Positions 12,001 through 17,116 of a DNA stretch of 64,000 nucleotides are shown one piece after another (position 1 is the first letter of the stretch; each line of letters opens with the position of its first letter). The stretch covers positions 62,001 through 126,000 of the forward strand of contig CAJTIM010000006.1 of the NCBI GenBank assembly GCA_910576325.1, given 5' to 3'. The stretch comes from Clostridia bacterium (lineage in GTDB: Bacteria; Bacillota; Clostridia; Lachnospirales; Lachnospiraceae). The notes beneath the pieces were generated by a model, which did no database searches, had not been told where the DNA came from, and was given only the letters and a program-made list of their open reading frames with translations. A program made the position numbers and the translations under genes.

Positions 12001-12875
12001 TGATTGACAAACACATTGGCGCTGTCTCCGCCCAGGACGATATTCAGATTATCCAAAAAATATTTTCCGTCAGCGCTCTCACCGCTCAGGTGAAGATTCA
12101 TATTATCCTGAATCTGCCCGGAGGCATTGAGCTTCTCCAATATCTCCGTAACCATGCCGGACTCGTTATTCACATAATCCGAAGCTTTCCCTGAAAGGGT
12201 ATACGGTGTAATTGTATTATTTACCGCATCATACTGGGGAAAAATATTCTCCACCCGAAGCTGCCCGTAGGAAATATTGTACAGGTACTGCCGCATTCCT
12301 CTGGGAGTGTCTTCGTCTCCGTTAAAATATTTAAATGTAGTGGCCGGATTCTTGGTCAGACATTCCCCGTATGTCTCCGGATGTGCATTATGATCCGTAT
12401 CCGCAAAGTCTACAAACACTACCAGATTGGAACGGTTGCCATTCTCCCAGTAAGGCTTATAAGTATTCTTCTCTTGTAATAAAACCGCAGCCTCTTCTTC
12501 TGCCGGTTCCTCCGCAGGCAGTTCTTCCGGCTCTACGGCTTCTTCTTCCGAAGCTCCTCCGGTCTCTCCGTCAGTCTCGCCCTCTCCTGTTGTATCATCC
12601 GGGGTTTCCGGCTTGCTCTCACCCTCTGAGCCCGAACCGCCGCTGCCTTCACCATTGCCCGGATCTTCACCCTCCGTTACGCCGTCTCCGCCTGTTTCTC
12701 CGGAACCGCCTCCAATATCCGTTTCCGTATCGGAAGTCTCTTCCGGCCGTACACCGCTCTCGGTTCCGGAGGACGTCACGTCCCCTATTCCGGCAGCCAA
12801 AGCTGTATTCCCGTATCCTCCTATCATTGTCAAAATCAAAAGCCATGCTGTCAGCGATTTCCATCTCTTTTTCAT
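1..12875 (-). CDS. Giant secreted M6-type metalloprotease / transglutaminase-like protein with glucan-binding-type repeats (3' end outside window)
   Basis: The reading frame opens at an ATG at 12875 and has no in-frame stop to the window edge, giving at least 4291 codons; the C-terminus is missing. It starts with a signal peptide (Lys-Lys-Arg, hydrophobic core, AlaLeuAlaAla), followed by a Gly/Glu/Pro/Ser-rich linker. An M6 (immune inhibitor A-like) zinc protease domain follows, with HEFLHTLGYPD at residues 330-340 (zinc ligands H330 and H334, catalytic E331). A kelch/propeller-like stretch covers roughly 600-850. A transglutaminase-like domain follows with a plausible triad C1133 (VVCEGYAKAF), H1167 (HMWNY) and D1183 (DATWDD). 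From about residue 1690 to the edge there are roughly 20-residue aromatic repeats of the form GWQ-I-G-RYYFD-G, the choline/glucan-binding-repeat family, which usually bind wall or extracellular polysaccharide. Role inferred: cell-surface or matrix-bound protease. Long open frames on the other strand here are shadows of the repeats. Domain calls are by motif only. Confidence 0.85.
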   Translation of the reverse strand, partial: MKKRWKSLTAWLLILTMIGGYGNTALAAGIGDVTSSGTESGVRPEETSDTETDIGGGSGETGGDGVTEGEDPGNGEGSGGSGSEGESKPETPDDTTGEGETDGETGGASEEEAVEPEELPAEEPAEEEAAVLLQEKNTYKPYWENGNRSNLVVFVDFADTDHNAHPETYGECLTKNPATTFKYFNGDEDTPRGMRQYLYNISYGQLRVENIFPQYDAVNNTITPYTLSGKASDYVNNESGMVTEILEKLNASGQIQDNMNLHLSGESADGKYFLDNLNIVLGGDSANVFVNHQASYFGNKQVAGCLVQKYTITKEKEIYLGHDESGVIIHEFLHTLGYPDMYRKGEGVPIGTWDIMANVSYRLQYPLAYLRSAYTNWFQIPTVTESQTGLSLYAASKTTDETKDQQALILKTDYSDTEFFVVEYRKKADNYEGGQYFNGYEAGIPGSGLLVYRVNTSQSSNYTGTSDLVYLFRPGDSYGNDGRELGKGDPFSAHLSADVKRTGYGSSNFEDSLSEGAITYSDGANSGIVISNVGNTDGDQITFDITFHEKDESALWKTLAIEKEGEYTSASASCMDKEGNLYYILKKANGSYLYECKDGAFTRKSAVPAGSEHKLAWFNGQLYTAYLKGQYIKLARWNGSSWQELYTSPYQANEFSMTSDTKGVYLAYANQDGTRVYAASYTAAGAVNLGSQVAASTNYAANASIAAENGTIVVMYREAFNNNRICVKQYNSAAKTWSDVGSQSFSANSGIVKIRGGKVYLMKNGSTFGENKSYLYVYDLRNGGNWQQVGSNLYADASIAEMDLCFAGGEPYVVFMSGSQSRVTEVKRLQDGVWTNLGESVARETVSGLAAYSFDGQIYVTYLNTVNNRAAVKGHASESTGVDEQLWELFPDALEYRTIEVENPFHQLVERFKDGTADSGLAAFGEKRYTDSFGSQIEDPLAKELYNIMAERYARGRMTGNQRADLTNQISFPAKVSGGSLIQDSNYTAAREKLVNCFNLAFGAFYLDYPSVFWMNRMGLSYGIGYNYSTKRAYITSIVFQPGEEYYEGASGQVASYDVAVKAAKGTIEERMAEAGLDSENRYHQVKAIHEYLCDKLTYDHEAGNDLYGKDYGYAHTSSTAFLGYNGEYKVVCEGYAKAFKVLCEQWDIPCILVIGQGGTPGSQGPHMWNYVQMEDGFWYGMDATWDDQELSTGARDEYFLAGSNTPGFVSNDGKRYTFIEEHVPDMQITTGAPHPFVYPELEQEKYEPGYRGSVREDADGKWLEISEIAAEKELSLTDIQSFLQKNRHQAPFDGISIVWSDGVGAENRRLGKRLEKEIINRAVYMLKTEGELEFVFREEAEQKQTSWHLVHPEYIPEERGSFNGTITTVKAPNGAWSLSFADSDFPAEQVWVSYSDSRLESTYYDIGEETRTVYYYRMAGREKTFVSLGEYAHIAANEEGIGELHTLLLYDINNLEAGVLYTAETSRYDWRLEYGFETEHTNKDETAAEGTVVYYTSQEEMIKALEGMTLSRDTNIRVYNVGKEQPKAIPAGLIKICSEKGLNLEYTRSEKRGLSYTWSFQGISIPAGEEAGDFDLQVDLRLEDAELPPEFMERTYIQAAPAGILPACEQAELQITQNGIGARFADGESLNLWLYEGEKLRYQRPAQRDQESGNWVSFTLNQPSKGQVYVLTSQSEYGWQTKVEDGKVFVYYVENRTGKPVTGWQIVEGRKCYFTREGYLCEGPTWVEADKAWYLFGNYQNRTQGILIGYQEYPQDASEGEAAVQGTFYYTNTNGVIQKGWQKINNIWHYFNPDEDLSRSVYGQELPSRQEGYWVIMEEGSGDMEGRRYYFRNNTTLLKNWQTIDKRRYFFTAEGYALTGWYPNAEDKNVYYLNELGQMETGYVVMETVNESGSEEEDRAPEAYFFNTNGLRQYGWQRILNEDGAYIWHYFNMDPASTAYSYGQEIPSENTRSFWYVMEGDTYYFTNNTRLATGWQTIEGKRYYFDSKGKMYTDTQKIGNAFYHFRTEEGQRGVLGTGLFEDGKKTYYANSSGVLQRGWQKIDGIWRFFNHETGAEEEGTIAVNYWAVVNGEDGAITKISYFINGTRIATGWQTIEGRRYYFDGNGILQTGFFKVGNNTYYGREEAELSKYPGEVLTGKQIINGAEYYFGTNYVMYVGWQKVDGVWCFFSMEDNSPERGQKQESLEPVVEASWYWYTVNGEKYCFRNNTSLLKGWQTINGQRYYLNPSTGAATVDTTLKIGSYVYCFDKDGVMKKNTIVDGYGYNGNGYRVSGWQKINNEWHYFAVTNTKDPDTWKEVPSKRDGYWVTLTYSEEREETYYFRNNASLVKGWQTIDGKRYYFDPKTGVLQTGNEEGLYTIGANIYYLGDDGVLRYGWIREKGEEGPVYYANTAGVLLAGWQKIENQWYYFDRGSRQQDKEASVGRDYFATAHEGGELQTFYFVNGTTLAKGWQTIGGLRYYFDTTTNVMRTGFFQVGKAWYYFYADRTPGTGWMVLNGNTYYFNNSGQAVTGWQNISGSRYYFNADGVMQTQRTKIGNTYYFFGPDGKMRTGFVKYCDTTYYFNGSGVMLKGWQNISGQRYYFDTEGSMQTGFLKIGTAVYYFGESRANLGQMLKGEQRIGEHTYYLNNSGVLQYGWQKLNNEWRYFDPVDGAELETETDVTYWVTIHMPDGTTERSFINNRATVLKGWQTIAGKRYYFDAGGLIWTEAKGWLIIGNNRYYFNEKEDDSVYQGFLELTDGAGNRQTYYLNANGQMLKGWQTIKIGNVSGRYYLDPTTGEAWMGHQKIGNNWYYFDPSDQGKMTVGYIQDAAGNGYYYNTSGVRQYGWQRINNVWHYFMPQSGVECKVTIDEYYWAVIELGDGTRERAFIRNGSSILKGWQMINGQRYYFDSNGFQWREDKGWLVIGSNRFYFDADKNNSVHQGFLELEEEGKGKQTYYLNNNGQALKGWQTIKVGTISGRYYLDPADGSIWMGHQKVGSYWYYFDPLDHGKMATGYVTDTEGDSYYYNTNGTLITGWQKLKGEENYRYFDAAGDGNGRLVGVERSLSKREEDVQTVVSGRTTNTYHWYTIDDSGCTVKGSRYCFLNNKTLLKNRQSIDGKYYWFHSSTGALYTGYFAIGQNRYYSNADGTVYTGFDPCIKGDPAAPDPSAANVNYYNVYGQRVTGWQTIPNVKNGPRYYFNANGVMLKGICWIGNTRYVFDPDNGQLVTDVQRPVVMKDGKTYYANANGTLKTGWNRFYEDGEYIWRCLSASTGEYLNTVNDLDPDLEDGPFMPEVDRYAWYHVTEGEEAGIYCIYNNSSVLKNYQNIGGKRYYFNNVSGKLQKGWFQAGVNTCYSDVDTGVITSGFQEIGDSTYYLNTNGLPLKGWQRIYNSTAKIYSYYYFGPDGKMLTGFQKIGNTAYYLNDPDDGGLEELEEGVRVTGNVEIGGKKYYFNASGVMQTGWILCTEKDEAGKTVNVWRYYGTDGREHEYTRLGDLTPAGEKNAAYVWYEVEEAVFCIYNNKTILKNFYNIGSSNKYRYYFDATTGELQKGAFTVGTAKYYSDPETGVIERSGLFLTASDGELYYFDGNGRRVTGWLNLKEQEGEEIVTNRYYFDPANQGQAASGFTKIGNQYYYFDPDTRVLQKNASALIHAEDPEGGEVLYYTGRYEYLLSGWQKVQGIWYYFDPATKEGTAASAVTGGDGNWVTLGGNRYYFRYGTTLVKGWQTIKDEDGVSGRYYFDTTGALKTGWIENGANRYYTDLQTGKAVTGFKTFVNGVCEDGVRQGDTYNSYYFDANGLMRKGWISETKKEPDTNVSVTKSYYFNANGIMLKGICWIGNTRYVLHPDTGEKITTSVVIDGVTYYANTNGTLKTGWQKVYNKEKKVYESFYYGTDGRLCTGWQEINKQHYYFDEKGVMLTGYHTNLPVPGSESDRDTLTAAYYFNGSGIRQAGWFRFTENKVYVWRCFGADGQECMVQTIQDVSPEGESVRNYRWYQVDGNWYCIYNNASVLKGFYNLGTWRYYFDSVTGALKKGHFAVGNISYYSKPDTGAICRSGYKLWTEVYEEKKLTYFDGNGKRASGWMNLKEGTITNRYYFDPSNGQAASGFTKVGSQYYYFDPETKVLQRNASTVIAGRNLKDQEVLYYTGRYEYLLSGWQKINGSWYYFDAVTKEGEKAQLVPDRDNNWVTLEDGTQYYFLKGTTLAKNWQYIVVDGVKGRYYFDSNGMLQKGWIVIGANRYYTDSETGRAVSGLKTFVDGVCKDDVYPGNIYNSYYFDSNGLMCKGQVTIKAVENGKTVSRIYYFNADGIML

Positions 12876-12963
12876 ATTCTACCATCCCAAACCAGTCTAT
12901 TTGAACCATCATGTTTTGCATCATTCATCAGCCGAATTATCCCGGCACAAAGTTTTACACTTT

Positions 12964-12991
12964 ATTATATCATTATTTTCGTTATTTGAAA
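12964..12991 (-). promoter_or_regulatory. Possible promoter of the giant protease gene
   Basis: On the minus strand a perfect TATAAT (12964-12969) lies 16 nt from a weak TTTCAA -35 (12986-12991), about 90 nt upstream of the ATG. The -10 is good and the -35 poor, so activator-dependent expression is possible. It sits about 60 nt from the inverted repeat at 13054-13080. Confidence 0.4.
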
Positions 12992-13053
12992 TCAACTTTT
13001 TTCTAAGATTTATGTAGAATATTTTACCTTTTTTAAAAATTTTTTTAAAAAAC

Positions 13054-13080
13054 ATACGATTTTTTGTTTTTCGATCGTAT
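13054..13080. promoter_or_regulatory. Inverted repeat ATACGAT-N13-ATCGTAT, candidate operator (copy 1)
   Basis: Perfect 7-bp arms at 13054-13060 and 13074-13080 with a 13-nt centre. The site lies between the divergent giant protease gene and the first Spo0A-C-like gene. Transcription from neither gene ends here, so a terminator is unlikely. The same element with the same spacing precedes the second Spo0A-C-like gene (13566-13592). Inference: a binding site for these regulators or another dimeric protein. Confidence 0.5.
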
Positions 13081-13103
13081 TTATTTAAACTATATAAAAA
13101 AGA

Positions 13104-13125
13104 GGCAATGTCCCACTTCATTGCC
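13104..13125 (+). promoter_or_regulatory. Leader hairpin before Spo0A-C-like gene 1
   Basis: GGCAATG (13104-13110) pairs perfectly with CATTGCC (13119-13125) around an 8-nt loop containing CCCACT. It ends about 13 nt before the AAGGAG ribosome binding site. A hairpin at the same place before the paralogue (13602-13622) keeps the pairing despite base changes in both arms. Confidence 0.5.
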
Positions 13126-13151
13126 GCCCAAATCACAAAGGAGAAGGGATT

Positions 13152-13484
13152 ATGAAGAAGAAAATTCAAACGGTTTTACATTCAGTAGGTATCTTTCAGC
13201 ATTATTATGGCTACAACTATTTTCAGGATGCTGTTTTTCTGGCTCTTGAAAAACCGGAACGCTTACAGAGTATCCGAAAAGAAATTTATTTCCCGGTTGC
13301 CAAAAAGCACCGCACTACCATTACCAGCGTCGAAAAAAATCTCCGCACAGTACGGGATGCCCTTATTAAAAACGGCGGCCTGGAAACACTGGAAAATTTG
13401 ACGGGATGCCCATTGCCCTGCGGCAAAAAGCTTTACCCCAAGGATCTGATTTGTATCTTTGCAGACTATCTGAGTAACGATTAG
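13152..13484 (+). CDS. Stand-alone Spo0A C-terminal-domain-like DNA-binding protein (paralogue 1)
   Basis: 110 residues, preceded by AAGGAG. The whole protein resembles the Spo0A C-terminal (sigma-A-contacting, 0A-box-binding) domain: a start like IQTVLHSVGI, then GYNYFQDAV, then a helix-turn-helix-like KEIYFPVAKKHRTTITSVE and NLRTVRDALIKNGG. There is no receiver domain, so it cannot be phosphorylated as Spo0A is. A Cys pair (GCPLPCGKK) near the C-terminus is shared with its paralogue at 13652, which is about 80% identical by eye. The gene diverges from the giant protease gene, suggesting a local regulator. The target is inferred, not shown. Confidence 0.75.
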   Translation: MKKKIQTVLHSVGIFQHYYGYNYFQDAVFLALEKPERLQSIRKEIYFPVAKKHRTTITSVEKNLRTVRDALIKNGGLETLENLTGCPLPCGKKLYPKDLICIFADYLSND

Positions 13485-13565
13485 CCGAAGAGCTTCATTG
13501 CGTTTTCCGTTGTATTGCCCCATGTATATCCTATTAAAAAATTTTTGAACTTTTTTCAAAAAACC

Positions 13566-13592
13566 ATACGATTATTCTCTTCTCAATCGTAG
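13566..13592. promoter_or_regulatory. Inverted repeat ATACGAT-N13-ATCGTAG, candidate operator (copy 2)
   Basis: Arms at 13566-13572 and 13586-13592 with the same 13-nt spacing as copy 1; the last base differs, but TACGATT/AATCGTA pairs perfectly. It follows an A/T-run tract also seen before copy 1, and lies between the two paralogous regulator genes. Confidence 0.5.
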
Positions 13593-13601
13593 ATATTCTA
13601 C

Positions 13602-13622
13602 GGCGGTGCCCCACTCACTGCC
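13602..13622 (+). promoter_or_regulatory. Leader hairpin before Spo0A-C-like gene 2
   Basis: GGCGGTG (13602-13608) pairs with CACTGCC (13616-13622), with one G-U pair, around a 7-nt loop that keeps CCCACT. Relative to copy 1, one A-U pair has become G-C and another G-U, so the stem is conserved by compensating changes. It lies just before the AAAGGAG ribosome binding site. Confidence 0.5.
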
Positions 13623-13651
13623 GCTTACATATTACAAAGGAGAGAGTATCC

Positions 13652-13981
13652 ATGATGAAAAGAATTCAAGCTGTTCTACATTCTGCAGGTATCTACCAAC
13701 ACTACTATGGCTACAGCTATTTTCAAGATGCTGTACATCTGGCACTAAAGGAGCCGGAACGTTTACAAAGTATCCGAAAAGAAATTTATTTCCCAATTGC
13801 AAAAAAATACCACACAGACATCACCAATGTAGAGAGAAATCTTCGCACAATTAGAGATGCTCTCATTAAAAATGGTGGTTTGGAAACATTGGAGAATTTA
13901 ACAGGCTGTCCTTTGCCCTGTGGTAAGAAACCATATCCCAAAGATTTGATCTGCATCTTTGTAGACTATCTAAGCGAATAA
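13652..13981 (+). CDS. Stand-alone Spo0A C-terminal-domain-like DNA-binding protein (paralogue 2)
   Basis: 109 residues. The second ATG (13655) aligns with the start of paralogue 1 and may be the real start; AAAGGAG lies upstream. It has the same Spo0A-C-like architecture without a receiver domain and the same GCPLPCGKK Cys pair. Most substitutions between the two copies are conservative (for example V/I, K/R, S/N), which points to a recent tandem duplication under purifying selection. The promoter and leader region were duplicated along with the gene. A strong hairpin follows at 14043-14089. Confidence 0.75.
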   Translation: MMKRIQAVLHSAGIYQHYYGYSYFQDAVHLALKEPERLQSIRKEIYFPIAKKYHTDITNVERNLRTIRDALIKNGGLETLENLTGCPLPCGKKPYPKDLICIFVDYLSE

Positions 13982-14042
13982 GGTACTTAAGCAAGACTTA
14001 AAAAGTAGTGTGAAGTAGTATAAATTGCAGGTAAAAAATATC

Positions 14043-14089
14043 GCCTTTTTGATAAGAATCTTTCTATAATCAGTTCTTATCAAAAAGGC
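14043..14089. terminator. Bidirectional terminator, 16-bp perfect stem
   Basis: Arms 14043-14058 and 14074-14089 are perfect complements, with a 15-nt loop. They are flanked by further A/T pairs, giving T-rich tails on both strands. It sits between the convergent regulator gene 2 and the SGNH-like gene. Confidence 0.75.
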
Positions 14090-14114
14090 AATATTTTATG
14101 ACTGATACCAATCT

Positions 14115-15536
14115 TTACCAAACACAGCCATATCCCTTCTCTGCATCAAACCCTGCCGCAATCACAAACTCCTGATTCAGCTCATCATAAACAAAAACAT
14201 TCAATCCATTTGCTGCCTTAAAGTAATCCTTGCCTTCAAAGATGATCTGCATTCCCGTCTGTCCCCGTCGTACCAGCAGATCCGCTCCTTCCAGCTCCAT
14301 ATGATACTGCATGTCCGTCTGTCCGGGATAACTTCGTTCTCCCTGGGAAGTATGCACCCATAGCCCGCCCTGGGCTGCGATATCCGAGGGCAGCCCGGCT
14401 TCAGGCAGTATCTCCGTCACGGGCTGTTCCCCGCTGTCATAGTCTCCGTTCAGCGAGATCAGATAAGTATAATTGGGATTTTGAATAAGCAGCTTAATAA
14501 AATCATACCACCCCGTTTCCTCCCGAAGCGTTTGATTGGCGCAAAGCTGCTCCCACCTTAAGGCATTTTGTTCCCAGCTTTCATAAGAAGCCTCTCCGCG
14601 CCTGTCGGGAAGGCTGTATTTATCCCGCAGCCAATCGGCCAGCCATGCGCTCAGCTTTGCAGAGCCTCTGTGATTCAAATGAGAAGCCTCCGCCATATCC
14701 TCTCCCGGATCAAGCCCCAGCTCCTCGTACATCCGGTTAAAGTCCAAAAACGGTATGCCGTTCTCTTCCGCAATTTCTCCGCACCTGTTAAAGAACCGCT
14801 GCTCCTCCATGACCTCAATCTGATAGGGGGAAACCATGAACACCAGCGGAATTTCTTCCTCCCTGGCAAGCGAGATGATTTTTTTCAGATACTCCTCTGT
14901 CTTCGGCGCCAGTTCCCGGCTGTCCGTAATCCCGCTGATATCATTAAACTCCTCGAATTCCTTTGTATCAAAAAGAGGATAAAAGCCTTTGTATGCCGCT
15001 CCCTCCTCCGTATCTCGAAACGATCTGAAATCCTCTTCAGAAAGCTCCGTATATCTGGAATGATAAGCAGGATATCCCAGCAAATACGCAATCTGCTGAT
15101 CCGGCGTGCTCACCCGAATCGCCTCGTACTTCTCCCGTGACAGGCGCATGCCGAAGGTATTGGTCATAACCCGGGCCTCTTCTATATATTCCCTCTCCTC
15201 AATCGCCCGCACCAGCTCCACCACCATCACCTTCGGCCGCTGGTATTTCAGGCTCTCCTTCATATAGTAATAAGTATTCCACATGGGCTGAAGGGTCCCC
15301 GCCAGATCAAAGGAAGCAACCCCTGCCTCTCTCCACAGAACGGCAGGATTTATATCGGAATACACATGGCTGCTGCCATAAAATATTACATCAATGCTGT
15401 TTTTCTCCTGCTCATAAAATATTTCCATAGGACGAATTCCATCTGCTCTTTTCAGACGGAAGATCCCGTTTAACCGAGCCAAAAGCAGTACGGCCAAAAG
15501 CAGAAAGGCAGTAGCCTTTATCACATTTTTCTTCAT
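14115..15536 (-). CDS. Membrane-anchored SGNH/DltD-like acyl-transfer partner
   Basis: 473 residues with one N-terminal hydrophobic segment that anchors a large extracytoplasmic domain. The motif FYGSSHVYSDINP matches block I of SGNH/DltD/AlgX-type proteins (nucleophile Ser), and EASHLNHRGSAKLSAWL supplies the C-terminal Asp/His-type block. It is encoded 12 nt downstream of an MBOAT acyltransferase, the arrangement of DltB-DltD and AlgI-AlgJ/X pairs in which MBOAT exports the acyl group and the SGNH protein transfers it. Likely role (inferred): O-acetylation or another acylation of a cell-surface polymer. The substrate is unknown. Start preceded by GGAGG. Confidence 0.75.
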   Translation of the reverse strand: MKKNVIKATAFLLLAVLLLARLNGIFRLKRADGIRPMEIFYEQEKNSIDVIFYGSSHVYSDINPAVLWREAGVASFDLAGTLQPMWNTYYYMKESLKYQRPKVMVVELVRAIEEREYIEEARVMTNTFGMRLSREKYEAIRVSTPDQQIAYLLGYPAYHSRYTELSEEDFRSFRDTEEGAAYKGFYPLFDTKEFEEFNDISGITDSRELAPKTEEYLKKIISLAREEEIPLVFMVSPYQIEVMEEQRFFNRCGEIAEENGIPFLDFNRMYEELGLDPGEDMAEASHLNHRGSAKLSAWLADWLRDKYSLPDRRGEASYESWEQNALRWEQLCANQTLREETGWYDFIKLLIQNPNYTYLISLNGDYDSGEQPVTEILPEAGLPSDIAAQGGLWVHTSQGERSYPGQTDMQYHMELEGADLLVRRGQTGMQIIFEGKDYFKAANGLNVFVYDELNQEFVIAAGFDAEKGYGCVW

Positions 15537-15548
15537 TGCCGCCTCCTG

Positions 15549-17030
15549 TTAAAACTGAAAATAAATAAACTGCTTTGCATCATACTCCGGCCCATAAATG
15601 CCGAATATGGCAATCGCCGCTATCAAAAACAGCAGCACACCCCAGCGGAACCAAAGATTCTGAGCGCTCAAAAACTCATCCAGCCGCTCCTTACGGAAAT
15701 AGCGGATCAAATCCACCAAAAACAACAATACCAGCCCCAAAAGCAAAATATTTATTTCCGGTCTGGCCAAGCCCAGTTCGTAGAGCTCCCCATTGAACAG
15801 CGACCAAAAATCCGGCCTTGTAAACATCCGTCCAATATATGCAAATGCGTCTCCCAAAGAATTGGAGCGGAAAAAGATCCAGGCAAGGTCCGTAAGCGCA
15901 AAGGTAATCATCACCTGCCCCAGCTTATAGCTCAGGCAGCCGGTCTTCGTCCGAAGCTTTTGATTTATCCAGGTACGAAAGCCCTTCAGCTCATAGCCCA
16001 TCACCTGATACAAACCGTGTATACCGCCCCAGGCCACGTATGTCCAGCCTGCTCCGTGCCACAAACCGCTGACCAGGAAAGTAACCATAAGATTCCGATA
16101 TCGTTTCCACTTGGAGCAGCGGCTCCCTCCCAGAGGTATATACAGATAATCCCGAAACCAGGTACTGAGCGAAATATGCCATCTCCTCCAGAATTCCGGG
16201 ATACTTTTTGCAAAATAAGGCGTATCAAAATTCTCCATCAGGCGGAAATCCATTACCCGGGCCGCACCGATGGCAATGGTGGAATAGCTGGCAAAATCAC
16301 AATAGATCTGCAGCGCAAATGCAATTGCCCCCACACTGAGCCCAAACCACTCATACATCTGATAATTATTAAAAATCTCGTCCACCAAAACCGCTATCCG
16401 ATCCGCAATCACCATTTTCTGAAACAGGCCCCAGAGCATCAGAACAAGCCCGCTGGCAATGCGATCATAATTCCAAAGCTTTTTCCCCGGAAGCTCCTGA
16501 ATCTGAATCAAAAGATTTTCGGAACGTTCAATAGGCCCTGCCACAAGCTGGGGAAAAAAGGACACAAACAGGGCATACCGCAGAAAATTCCTTTCCGGCT
16601 TCACCGTTCCCCTGTATACATCCATAGTGTAACTCAGGGCCTGGAAGGTATAAAAGGAAATTCCCACCGGCAGCAGCACATCAAAGGGCTTTTCTACCAT
16701 TGTAAGTTTAAGAAGACTCAGCACTTTATTTGCATTTGCCAGCATAAAGTCAAAGTACTTAAACAGAAACAGTATGGAAAGGTTTGACACAAAGCTTGCG
16801 GCAACCACAAACTTCTTCCGCCTTTCCGAGGCCTTGTCCATCAAAAGTCCGCTCAGCCATGTAATCACCGTTGAGGTCAGAATCAGCACCGCATATTTGG
16901 GATTCCATCCCATGTAGAAAAAATAACTGGCAATCAGAAGCCATGGACAGCGCATTTTCCGGGGCATAATCAAGTAGAGCAGAACCACTATCGGAAAAAA
17001 GAGGCCGAATTGCAACGAATTAAAAAGCAT
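15549..17030 (-). CDS. MBOAT family membrane-bound O-acyltransferase (AlgI/DltB-like)
   Basis: 493 residues with many membrane segments. It begins with the typical SLQFGLFFPIVVLLYLIMPRK and SYFFYMGWNPKY. It carries VGISFYTFQALSYTMDVYRG, EFWRRWHISLSTWFRDYLYIPLGGSR and VSGLWHGAGWTYVAWGGIHG, where the His of LWHG is the proposed catalytic residue of this family. It works with the SGNH-like protein encoded next. The gene starts 86 nt after the aminotransferase gene on the same strand and could be cotranscribed with it. Confidence 0.9.
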   Translation of the reverse strand: MLFNSLQFGLFFPIVVLLYLIMPRKMRCPWLLIASYFFYMGWNPKYAVLILTSTVITWLSGLLMDKASERRKKFVVAASFVSNLSILFLFKYFDFMLANANKVLSLLKLTMVEKPFDVLLPVGISFYTFQALSYTMDVYRGTVKPERNFLRYALFVSFFPQLVAGPIERSENLLIQIQELPGKKLWNYDRIASGLVLMLWGLFQKMVIADRIAVLVDEIFNNYQMYEWFGLSVGAIAFALQIYCDFASYSTIAIGAARVMDFRLMENFDTPYFAKSIPEFWRRWHISLSTWFRDYLYIPLGGSRCSKWKRYRNLMVTFLVSGLWHGAGWTYVAWGGIHGLYQVMGYELKGFRTWINQKLRTKTGCLSYKLGQVMITFALTDLAWIFFRSNSLGDAFAYIGRMFTRPDFWSLFNGELYELGLARPEINILLLGLVLLFLVDLIRYFRKERLDEFLSAQNLWFRWGVLLFLIAAIAIFGIYGPEYDAKQFIYFQF

Positions 17031-17116
17031 ATTTTTCTCCCTCGTATCTTCACAGAAAGCATCTTTGCAATGTTCGTTGTCCGCAAAAGCTGCTCTCCAT
17101 AATATTCACAGGAATA

